DNA from: Pseudomonadota bacterium
Lineage (GTDB): Bacteria; Desulfobacterota; JAPLJL01
Direction of reading: 5' to 3'
Length of the DNA stretch: 36,938 bases
Assembly (NCBI GenBank): GCA_026388655.1
Contig: JAPLJI010000075.1
Span: 1 to 36,938, forward strand
Shown here in pieces: positions 25,707 through 34,616 of the stretch. The first letter of the stretch is position 1. Each line of letters begins with the position of its first letter. The position numbers and the translations under genes are program-made. Below the pieces are notes generated by a model that was given only the letters and a program-made list of their open reading frames with translations, ran no database searches and was not told the origin of the DNA.

Positions 25707-26813
25707 CTAAACATTGAAGCGGAAGTAAACGATGTCCCCGTCGGCGATTTCATAGTCCCGGCCTTCGACCCGGAATTTCCCCGCGTCCCGGACCGCGTGG
25801 AGAGAACCGTGTTTGTCGAAATCCGCGTAGGTCACCACCTCGGCCCGGATAAACCCCCGCTCGATATCGGTATGGATCTTGCCCGCCGCCTGGGGGGCTT
25901 TCGTACCCCGGGGCACCGTCCAGGCCCGGAGCTCGGGCCCCACGGTGGTGTAAAAAGTCACCAGGTTGAGGATCCGGTAACCGGTCTGGATAATTTTCTC
26001 CAGACCCGATTCTTTGATCCCCATCTCCTTGAGAAAATCCTGCCTCTCCAACTCGGCGAGCTGGCTGACTTCCGACTCGATCTTCCCGAATACCGGGGCC
26101 ACCTCGGCGCCGGCCGGGAGGGCCTGCTTCACCGCCCCGACCGCCTGCGCTTCTTTTTCCAGTTCTTCCTCCCCCAGGTTCAGGATATACATCCCCGGTT
26201 TTCCCGTGATCAGGTTCAAATCCCGGTAAAGCCTCCTCTCTTCCTCGGTGAAATCCGGGCGCGGGAAGCTCCGGGCCGGCTCCCCCCGGGCCAGGAGTTC
26301 CCGGAGGGATTCCAGCAATTTCTTCTCCTTGATTTTCTCCTTGTTGCCGCTCTTGGCCTCCTTGGAGACCTTTTCGATCCTCCGCTCCACCACCGTGAGA
26401 TCGGCCAGGAGGAGCTCGGTTTCAACAATCTCCACGTCCGAACGCGGATCGGGTTCCGCGTCTTGGCCCAGGTGGGCCACGTCCGGCTCGATGAATTTCC
26501 GGACCACGTGGGCCACCGCGTCCACCCGGCGGATGTGCTCGAGGAACTGGTTCCCGAGCCCCTCCCCCTTGTGGGCGTCGCGCACCAGCCCGGCGATGTC
26601 GATGAATTCCAGCAAGGTGGGCGTGGTCTTCTCCGGGCGGATGACCTCGGATAGATGCCGCAGGCGCTGATCCGGCACCGGCACCGCCCCCCGGTTGGGG
26701 TCGATCGTGCAGAAGGGATAATTTTCCGCCGGAACGCGGGAAAACGTCAGGGCGTTGAAGATCGTGGATTTGCCCACGTTGGGAAGACCGACAATGCCGC
26801 AGGAAAAACCCAT
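25707..26813 (-). CDS. ychF: Ribosome-associated ATPase YchF (Obg family)
   Basis: 368 residues from ATG 26813; the track's extra 11 codons come from repeat DNA. GIVGLPNVGKSTIFNALT is the P-loop, and ENYPFCTIDPNRGAVPVPD with FIDIAGLVRDAHKGEGLGNQFL are the G2/G3 segments, with the hydrophobic residue replacing the catalytic Gln as in this family. YILNLGEEE stands at the G4 position (N-x-x-E instead of NKxD), the mark of ATP preference. A coiled coil (KVSKEAKSGNKEKIKEKKLL) and the C-terminal TGS domain ending DGDIVYFRFNV complete it. YchF is a conserved ribosome-linked translation and stress factor. There is no Shine-Dalgarno: a word-repeat tract reaches to within ten bases of ATG. Confidence 0.96.
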   Translation of the reverse strand: MGFSCGIVGLPNVGKSTIFNALTFSRVPAENYPFCTIDPNRGAVPVPDQRLRHLSEVIRPEKTTPTLLEFIDIAGLVRDAHKGEGLGNQFLEHIRRVDAVAHVVRKFIEPDVAHLGQDAEPDPRSDVEIVETELLLADLTVVERRIEKVSKEAKSGNKEKIKEKKLLESLRELLARGEPARSFPRPDFTEEERRLYRDLNLITGKPGMYILNLGEEELEKEAQAVGAVKQALPAGAEVAPVFGKIESEVSQLAELERQDFLKEMGIKESGLEKIIQTGYRILNLVTFYTTVGPELRAWTVPRGTKAPQAAGKIHTDIERGFIRAEVVTYADFDKHGSLHAVRDAGKFRVEGRDYEIADGDIVYFRFNV

Positions 26814-26815
26814 AT

Positions 26816-27064
26816 CAAAAACCAATGACCAATTACCAAATCCCAATCACCAAACAAAATGTCAATAATCAATAACCAATAACCAAATCACAATACCTAA
26901 ACTCAGACAATTAAAAACTAAAATTACGAATAATTTTTCCGTTTTTAAATTTAAAATTGATGTTTGGTTTGTTCCGTTTGGAATTTGTTAATTGGTTATT
27001 GGTGATTACCTATTGGTTATTGGTGATTGGTAATTGGAACTTGTTTGGTAATTGGAATTTGAAA
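26816..27064. repeat. Large inverted word-repeat tract between pth and ychF
   Basis: The left arm (26820-26895) repeats CCAATTACCAAATCCCAATC and AATAACCAATAACCAAATCA. The right arm (about 26985-27060) repeats ATTGGTTATTGGTGATTACC and TATTGGTTATTGGTGATTGG, then TAATTGGAACTTGTTTGGTA. The arms are approximate reverse complements around an A/T-rich centre, so the tract can fold into a long imperfect hairpin. It fills the whole spacer between the pth stop and the ychF start. Confidence 0.75.
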
Positions 27065-27507
27065 TCATAAGGAATGATATTTTAACTGGGCTTTGTCGAT
27101 CCCGGACTCCAGGATGGTCAGGACCGCGTCCCGGGCCGATTCCACGACCCGGGGAACCTCGCGTTTTTCTTCCCGGGAAAACTCGGAAAGCACGTAATCG
27201 GCCTCCTCCATCTCCGCCGCCGGCCGCCCGATGCCCACCCTCACCCGGATAAATTCCGGGGTCCCCAGGCCGGCGATCACCGACTCCACCCCGCGATGTC
27301 CACCCGCCCCGCCCCGGTTCTTGATCCGGATCTTTCCGAAGGGAAGGTCCAGGTCGTCATGGATCACCACCAGGTTCCCGGCCGGCAATTTCAGGAATTT
27401 AAGCCAGCGGGCCACCGCCTGTGTCGGGTTTTCTGATAATCTCTCCCGGGATTGCCCAACCCGGCCAGTAAAAAATCCCAGGAATTCTTTTTCGCCGCGA
27501 GAGTCAT
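27065..27507 (-). pseudogene. pth: Peptidyl-tRNA hydrolase gene with out-of-frame internal deletion
   Basis: Two pieces of Pth lie in different frames. From ATG 27507, MTLAAKKNSWDFLLAGLGNP followed by GRDYQKTRH is the normal N-terminus, with the conserved GLGNPG and the catalytic His of TRH, ending at 27421. From about 27418, frame-shifted by two bases, AVARWLKFLKLPAGNLVVIH, DDLDLPFGKIRIKNRGGAGG and HRG continue to the natural C-terminus at 27065. About 50 codons between them (normally N-x-G-F ... K-P-x-T-x-M-N-x-S-G) are missing, including the conserved Asn of MNLSG. The track ORF at 27065-27532 is a hybrid frame whose first ~37 residues are not Pth. Pth frees peptides from tRNA and is usually essential, so either another hydrolase exists, or this is an assembly/sequencing error. 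The place between rplY and ychF is its standard one. Confidence 0.8.
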
Positions 27508-27532
27508 GCCTGATTAAAAAGATAGCGATCAA

Positions 27533-27813
27533 ACCGAAAGAAAATTCTCAAACTTGTTTGATAAATATTGTTCCACCCTGCGGGATCACAGGGGTACCCT
27601 CCAATAAAGTATAGACCCCTCCCCAGGTGGGAGGGGATGAAGGAGAGGGGGAAAAATATATCTTCAATTTCACCCCCACCTCCGTCCTCCCCTCTCCGAG
27701 CCAGAGGCTCTACTGAGCCGGAGGCCCTCCAGGGGGAGGATGGCTTTCATTAAACAATGGGGGCGATGAAGCAATCAAATCCTGTTAACTTAAAATCCTC
27801 GCGACTAACCCGG
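27533..27813. repeat. G/C-rich inverted repeat between pth and rplY
   Basis: GGGAGGGGATGAAGGAGAGG (about 27629-27648, followed by GGG) and CCCCCACCTCCGTCCTCCCC (about 27672-27691) are near reverse complements 20-some bases apart. A further CCAGAGGCTCTACTGAGCCGG and CCCTCCAGGGGGAGGA follow to 27742. Such CCTCCCC/GGGGAGG tracts are common interspersed repeats. No gene seen; ORFs here are chance. Confidence 0.5.
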
Positions 27814-28593
27814 TTATTTTTTGTCCCGTTCCTTGGGCTTCTTTTCTTTCTCTTTGGGAGCTTCTCCCTTTTCCTTGGGAGCTTTTTCCTTGGGAGCCTT
27901 CTCCTTGGGGGCTTTCTCCTTGCCGGATTCCGCTTTCTCTTCCCCTTCTTCGCCTTCGGGCTTCTTCTCCCCGATCCGCTCGGGCTCCTCAGGGGCCGCC
28001 TCGGCCGCCGGGACCGCCGGCGCCAGTTCCTCTTCCTTCCGCGGGGCCGCTACCATAGCCACGGTCTGGTCCGCGTCGACCATGATCTCCACCCCCGGGG
28101 GCAGGGGGATATCCTTCGCGTGCGCCGCTCCCCCGATCTTCAGGGCGCTCACATCCACCTCGAGCTGTTCCGGAATTTCCGTGGGCAGGCAGGAAACCTC
28201 GATCTCACGGATGATCTGGTCCAGGATTCCGCCCTCCTTCACCCCCAGGGCTTCCCCCCGGACGGCGATGGGAACGAGCACCTTGACCTTCTTATCCATG
28301 GGAACCTCATATAAGTCGGCGTGAAGATACTCCCGGGAAATCGTGTCCACCTGGAGCTCCCGGAGGAGGACCACCCGTGCCGCTTCCCCTTCGACCGTCA
28401 GATCGATCAGGGTATTCTCACCCGCCTTGGTGCTGATCGCCCGGGTCAGGTCCTTGGGGTTGACTTCGAGATTCCGGGATTCCTTTCCCGGCCCATAGAG
28501 CACCGCCGGGATCATCCCCTGATTCCGCACCCGGCGCGCGAATTGTTTTCCCCTTCCCTGTCTGAGCTTCGCGGTAAGACTGCTTCGAATCAA
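27814..28593 (-). CDS. rplY: 50S ribosomal protein L25 (CTC/TL5 type) with charged repeat tail
   Basis: 259 residues from TTG 28593, supported by a near-perfect AAGGAGGAG four bases upstream. Residues 1-95 are the 5S-rRNA-binding L25 domain (GRGKQFARRVRNQGMIPAVL, YGPGKES). Residues 96-185 are the beta-barrel TL5 domain (KKVKVLVPIAVRGEALGVKE, DVSALKIGGAAHAKD). The last ~70 residues are an unusual low-complexity tail ending in several APKEK units and KEKKPKERDKK. Gene order prs, rplY, pth, ychF is the common bacterial one, and prs ends 33 bases upstream, so both are probably one transcript. Confidence 0.95.
   Translation of the reverse strand: MIRSSLTAKLRQGRGKQFARRVRNQGMIPAVLYGPGKESRNLEVNPKDLTRAISTKAGENTLIDLTVEGEAARVVLLRELQVDTISREYLHADLYEVPMDKKVKVLVPIAVRGEALGVKEGGILDQIIREIEVSCLPTEIPEQLEVDVSALKIGGAAHAKDIPLPPGVEIMVDADQTVAMVAAPRKEEELAPAVPAAEAAPEEPERIGEKKPEGEEGEEKAESGKEKAPKEKAPKEKAPKEKGEAPKEKEKKPKERDKK
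27854..27921 (-). repeat. 15-bp tandem repeats encoding APKEK units in L25 tail
   Basis: The codons for A-P-K-E-K recur at least three times in direct succession and a fourth time after a GE spacer. The repeats stay in frame (15-base period), so length changes preserve the reading frame. Confidence 0.75.
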
Positions 28594-28597
28594 TTTA

Positions 28598-28606
28598 CTC
28601 CTCCTT
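28598..28606 (-). promoter_or_regulatory. Strong Shine-Dalgarno for the rplY TTG start
   Basis: AAGGAGGAG with a four-base spacer (TAAA) before TTG 28593. The strength of the site and the position of the first L25 residues support a TTG start. Confidence 0.75.
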
Positions 28607-28625
28607 TCGAGCTCCTCGCCTCAAT

Positions 28626-29564
28626 TTACACGAAAAGCGAACTGACCGACATGCCCTGGTAAACCCGGCGGATCGCTTCACCTAAAAGGCCGGCGACGGA
28701 AACCATTTTCAACTTCGGACATCGTTTGGGCTTATCCTTCAAATCGATTGTATCCGTGACCACCAGTTCCCGAATGACCGAGGCGTTGACCCGGTCCAGG
28801 GCCGGCCCGGAAAGCACCGGGTGGGAACAGGCGGCATAGACTTCCTTGGCCCCGTTGCGCATGATGGCTTCGGCCGATTCGGTCAGGGTGCCGGCGGTAT
28901 CCACCATGTCGTCCACGATGACTGCGGTCAGGCCGGCCACCTCCCCGATGATATTGATCGCCTTGGCCACGTTGGGGGTGTCGCGGCGCTTGTCGATGAT
29001 ACAGAGCCCGCAGTTCAGGCGCTTGGCAAAGGCCCGGGCCCGCTCCACCCCCCCGGCATCCGGCGCCACGATCACGATTTCCTTGGGGAGGTTGTCCCGG
29101 ACGTAATCCAGGATCACCTTGGTGGCGTAAAGATTATCCACCGGTATGTTGAAAAAACCCTGGATCTGCCCGGCATGCAGGTCGACCGTGATCACCCGGT
29201 CGGCCCCCGCCGCGGAAAGCAGGTCCGCCACCAGCTTGGCCGTGATCGGGGTCCGGGGCTGGACCTTCCGGTCCTGCCGGGCGTAGCCGTAATAAGGCAT
29301 CACCGCGGTAATGGACTTGGTGGAGGCCCGCTTCAGGGCGTCGATCATAATCAGAAGCTCCATCAGATGATCGTTCCCGGGGTGGGAGGTGGACTGGATT
29401 ACGAATGCCTCCGCCCCTCTGGTGTTCTCGCCGATTTCCACGAAGATCTCACCATCACTGAAGGTCCGGACCTCCGCCTGGCCCAGCTTGATCTCCAGGT
29501 ATTCCGCGATCTTCTGAGCCAGGGGGATGTTGGACGTCCCGGCGAAAACTTTCATCTCCTGCAC
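28626..29564 (-). CDS. prs: Ribose-phosphate pyrophosphokinase
   Basis: 312 residues, the usual length. It makes PRPP from ribose-5-phosphate and ATP for nucleotide, histidine and tryptophan synthesis. FAGTSNIPLAQKIAEYLEIK, FSDGEIFVEIGENTRGAEAF, YYGYARQDRKVQPRTPITAK (ATP loop; Arg and Lys present), VDLHAGQIQGFFNIPVDNLY and the PRPP loop VIVDDMVDTAGTL are all intact. The start is GTG 29564 with GGAGG nine bases upstream; ATG 29555 (MKVFAG) is possible but has AGGAG too close. The upstream neighbour is tRNA-Gln and the downstream one rplY. Confidence 0.97.
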   Translation of the reverse strand: MQEMKVFAGTSNIPLAQKIAEYLEIKLGQAEVRTFSDGEIFVEIGENTRGAEAFVIQSTSHPGNDHLMELLIMIDALKRASTKSITAVMPYYGYARQDRKVQPRTPITAKLVADLLSAAGADRVITVDLHAGQIQGFFNIPVDNLYATKVILDYVRDNLPKEIVIVAPDAGGVERARAFAKRLNCGLCIIDKRRDTPNVAKAINIIGEVAGLTAVIVDDMVDTAGTLTESAEAIMRNGAKEVYAACSHPVLSGPALDRVNASVIRELVVTDTIDLKDKPKRCPKLKMVSVAGLLGEAIRRVYQGMSVSSLFV

Positions 29565-29851
29565 GGTTTATATCCTCCCTGATTTATTCTATCGAAACCC
29601 GGTTTTTTCACCGGATAAAAATCCTATATGTGAAAACGACAGATATTTTATATAATCCAACGGGCCGAAGCTTTCAAGCCCCACATTATGATAATTATAT
29701 TTATGCGAATTGACGATTGACGATTTTAGATTGACGATTGAACAATAAATATGTTGGATTTATTAAGATAATCAAAAGAGCTAATTCCTTTCATTCCATT
29801 TCTTCGGTTTTCATTCGTCATTCGTCAATCGTAAATCCGCAATTAATAAAG
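29565..29851. repeat. prs upstream region with inverted word repeats
   Basis: The left block 29708-29741 reads AATTGACGATTGACGATTTT, then AGATTGACGATTGAAC. The right block 29807-29843 reads TTTTCATTCGTCATTCGTCA, then ATCGTAAATCCGCAATT. They are inverted relatives, and the right block nearly equals the reverse complement of 23971-24008. The prs promoter should lie in the left part. I could not single it out. Confidence 0.6.
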
Positions 29852-29928
29852 TGGCTGGGGCGGGAGGATTCGAACCTCCGAAATGCGGGATCCAAAGTCC
29901 CGTGCCTTACCAGCTTGGCGACGCCCCA
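29852..29928 (-). tRNA. trnQ: tRNA-Gln (UUG)
   Basis: On the minus strand the 77-base cloverleaf begins TGGGGCG and ends CGCCCCA-G-CCA, giving a perfect 7-bp acceptor stem and an encoded CCA end. The anticodon arm CGGGA-CTTTGGA-TCCCG has anticodon TTG (positions 34-36), reading CAA/CAG. The T-arm GGAGG-TTCGAAT-CCTCC is perfect, and the D-loop holds AAGCTGGTAAGGC. U1 opposite A72 is the pairing typical of bacterial tRNA-Gln. The site between ispE and prs is a conserved arrangement in many bacteria. Confidence 0.97.
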
Positions 29929-30096
29929 ATCAAATAAAAACAAGTTTCGAGTTTCGAATTTATAGTTTCAAGTTTGGAGAATATGGTTCCAGGATTCATG
30001 GGTTCAATGGGTCGAGAAAAACCAGGCAAACCCGATATTTACTCTATGTTTTTGCCCCTTTCTCGCTTTTCTCGCCTGTGCCACTTTTCTCGCATC
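29929..30096. repeat. Word repeats between ispE and tRNA-Gln
   Basis: AAGTTTCGAGTTTCGAATTT followed by ATAGTTTCAAGTTTGG (29940-29977) repeats the word AGTTTCGA/AGTTTCAA. TTTCTCGCTTTTCTCGCCTG and CTTTTCTCGCATCC (30058-30095) repeat TTTTCTCGC up to the ispE stop. ORFs across it are chance. Confidence 0.5.
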
Positions 30097-31023
30097 CTAG
30101 TCGATGGGTTTAACCGCCCAGACAGACCAGCCGGGTTCTTTTTTCAAATCCCGGGCGGCTTGGAAAGCCTTTGCAGGACTTGCGAATACCCCAAAAAAAG
30201 TGGGGCCGCTTCCGCTCATCCCCGCCCCCAGGGCTCCCGCCGCCAGCAACCGGCCCCGCACCTCCCGGACGGACGGAAAGGCTTTTTGCACCTCCGGTTC
30301 GAGATCGTTCCGGAGAATTTCATCCCAGTTTATTCCTTGGCCGGCCCAGCCCCTCGCACCCGGGGGTCTTAACCGGCCGTCCATTTTAATCATATTGCCC
30401 GCGTCGTTGTCGGTCAATTCCGCCCCGGTTCCTTTTCCTTCGGATCTGTCCCAGAAATCCCGGTCCCATTCCGAATAGGCCCACTGGGAACTCACCTTAA
30501 CCCCGGGGTTAACCAGGAGAAACGCGGGTGGGAGCCCGCCCCGGTAAGCGGAAAGTCTCTCCCCGATCCCGGCCACCCGAGCCGCCCCGGGAAAAAGAAA
30601 GAAGGGGACGTCGGCCCCGATCCGCGCCGAGACTTCCCGGAGTTTTCTAACCGGGAGCCGGGGGGCAAACATCCGCCTTAAGCCTTCCAGGACCGCGGCC
30701 GCGTCGCTGGAGCCTCCGCCCAAACCGGCCGCGACCGGGATGTCCTTCCGGATTTTTATCTCCAGCCCGGGCACCGGTCCGAATTCCTCCGCGAACAGCC
30801 GAGCCGCCCGAAAGGCGAGGTTTCCTTCGCCTCCCGGAATCTCCGGATGGCCGCTGGTCACCCGGATCCCGGATCCCGCCTCCCGCAGGGACACTTCATC
30901 GCGAAGCGAGATCCGGATCATCAGCGAGCGGATCTCGTGGTAGCCGTCCGGCCTCCTCCCTAAAATTCGGAGTCCCAGGTTAAGCTTGGCCGGGGCCTCG
31001 ATCTTGACAATCTTCTTGCGCAT
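30097..31023 (-). CDS. ispE: 4-diphosphocytidyl-2-C-methyl-D-erythritol kinase
   Basis: 308 residues. It phosphorylates CDP-ME with ATP in the MEP pathway of isoprenoid precursor synthesis. APAKLNLGLRILGRRPDGYH is the conserved N-terminus with substrate-binding Lys/Asn. PVAAGLGGGSSDAAAVLEGL (about residues 91-110) is the GHMP-kinase ATP loop. GADVPFFLFPGAARVAGIGE holds the catalytic Asp, and GAGMSGSGPTFFGVF is the third GHMP motif near the C-terminus. GGGGG nine bases before ATG 31023 is a plausible ribosome-binding site. It is somewhat longer than the usual ~285 through an insertion around GKGTGAELTDNDAGN. The crp-like gene ends 59 bases upstream. Confidence 0.96.
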   Translation of the reverse strand: MRKKIVKIEAPAKLNLGLRILGRRPDGYHEIRSLMIRISLRDEVSLREAGSGIRVTSGHPEIPGGEGNLAFRAARLFAEEFGPVPGLEIKIRKDIPVAAGLGGGSSDAAAVLEGLRRMFAPRLPVRKLREVSARIGADVPFFLFPGAARVAGIGERLSAYRGGLPPAFLLVNPGVKVSSQWAYSEWDRDFWDRSEGKGTGAELTDNDAGNMIKMDGRLRPPGARGWAGQGINWDEILRNDLEPEVQKAFPSVREVRGRLLAAGALGAGMSGSGPTFFGVFASPAKAFQAARDLKKEPGWSVWAVKPID

Positions 31024-31082
31024 GGAAAATTTCCCCCACCCTGATCTCCTCCCCTATTACTCAAGAAATGCCGAAGATCGCG

Positions 31083-31787
31083 CTAGCGCAGGGACAGCCG
31101 GGCGGGCGGGGGCAAGGACTCGTGGACGATTACCTTCTTCCCCTTGATGGTGATGTATCCCCGGCTAACCAGTTCCCCCAGCACCCGGGTCACGGTCTCC
31201 CGGGTGGTTCCGATCCGGCTGGCGATCTCCTGGTGGGTGGGCCGGCTGGAAACGATCATGCCCCCCGCTTCCTGGACCCCTTCCTCCTTGGCCAGGTTGA
31301 GGAGGAAACGCGCCACCCGCCCCGCGACATCGAGAAGGGCGAGGCTGCCGATCATCTCGTCCGCCTTCCTTAACCTCCGGCTCATCTCCGAGAGGAACTC
31401 GATGGCCACCCGGGGATAACGGCGGATCAGGCCGAGAAAATCCTTCTGGGTGATAATCAGGAGACCGGTCTCCTCCAGGGCCACCACCGAGGCGGAGCGG
31501 GGCTCCCCGTCGATCATGGCCATCTCCCCGAAGAAAGCCCCCGTCCCCAGGGTGGAGAGGGTGATCTCCTTGCCGTCCTCCCCGTAGAGGACCACCTTGA
31601 CCCTCCCCTCGAAGATGAAATACAGCGAGGTCCCGGCTTCCTCCTGGGTGAGGATGACCCCCTCCCGCTCGAACCGGCGCAACTGCACCAGCTTGAGCAG
31701 GTGTTTCTTCAATTCCGGCTCCATCCGCCGGAAAAAATCGACCCGGTCCAGAAGGGTCCCGGCTTCATCTCGTCCAGGTTTCGTCAT
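31083..31787 (-). CDS. Crp/Fnr family transcriptional regulator
   Basis: 234 residues. Residues about 20-130 form the cyclic-nucleotide-binding beta-roll (VILTQEEAGTSLYFIFEGRV; GTGAFFGEMAMIDGEPRSAS, with the GE and R-S phosphate-binding positions as in cAMP receptors). A dimer helix (EFLSEMSRRLRKADEMIGSL) follows. The C-terminal winged helix has THQEIASRIGTTRETVTRVL, then GELVSRGYITIKGKKVIVH. No Cys cluster for an Fnr-type iron-sulfur centre is present, so cAMP or another small ligand is more likely. GGGGGAAAT precedes ATG 31787. Its targets are unknown; I see no obvious palindromic operator in front of the neighbouring genes. Confidence 0.93.
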   Translation of the reverse strand: MTKPGRDEAGTLLDRVDFFRRMEPELKKHLLKLVQLRRFEREGVILTQEEAGTSLYFIFEGRVKVVLYGEDGKEITLSTLGTGAFFGEMAMIDGEPRSASVVALEETGLLIITQKDFLGLIRRYPRVAIEFLSEMSRRLRKADEMIGSLALLDVAGRVARFLLNLAKEEGVQEAGGMIVSSRPTHQEIASRIGTTRETVTRVLGELVSRGYITIKGKKVIVHESLPPPARLSLR

Positions 31788-31821
31788 ATTTCCCCCGTTA
31801 TTTCTTCTTCTCTAGTATTTT

Positions 31822-31850
31822 ACTGGATTCCCGCTTGCGCGGGAATGACG
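31822..31850. repeat. REP-like hairpin, dRS3-type
   Basis: CTGGATTCCCGCTTGCGCGG followed by GAATGACG contains ATTCCCGC-TTGC-GCGGGAAT, a perfect 8-bp stem with four-base loop. The flanking CTGG and GACG are usual for dispersed ATTCCC...GGGAAT repeats known from several bacteria. It sits upstream of the crp-like gene and downstream of clpB, so it may end the clpB transcript. Confidence 0.65.
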
Positions 31851-31961
31851 AAAAAGTACGACGACAACCTTACGCAGAAAACATAAGAACCGGACTTTAT
31901 GCTATCGACTGAGGGTTCCGGACTTTCCGGTGTTTATCGAGATTTTGTTCTTCCTTCCTCT

Positions 31962-34589
<2,628 letters not shown>

Positions 34590-34616
34590 TCGACAAATTT
34601 CCTCTCACAACTTATT

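Noticed and set aside
26816-27064. Possible CRISPR array
   Set aside because: The repeated words are short, degenerate and inverted; there are no constant repeats with regular unique spacers, and no cas gene is near.
29738-29965. 75-codon ORF containing GREDSNLRNAGSKVPC
   Set aside because: This is the well-known spurious translation of a tRNA on the opposite strand (tRNA-Gln 29852-29928).
29974-30372. 132-codon plus-strand ORF over the ispE end
   Set aside because: Begins in repeat DNA and continues antisense to ispE.
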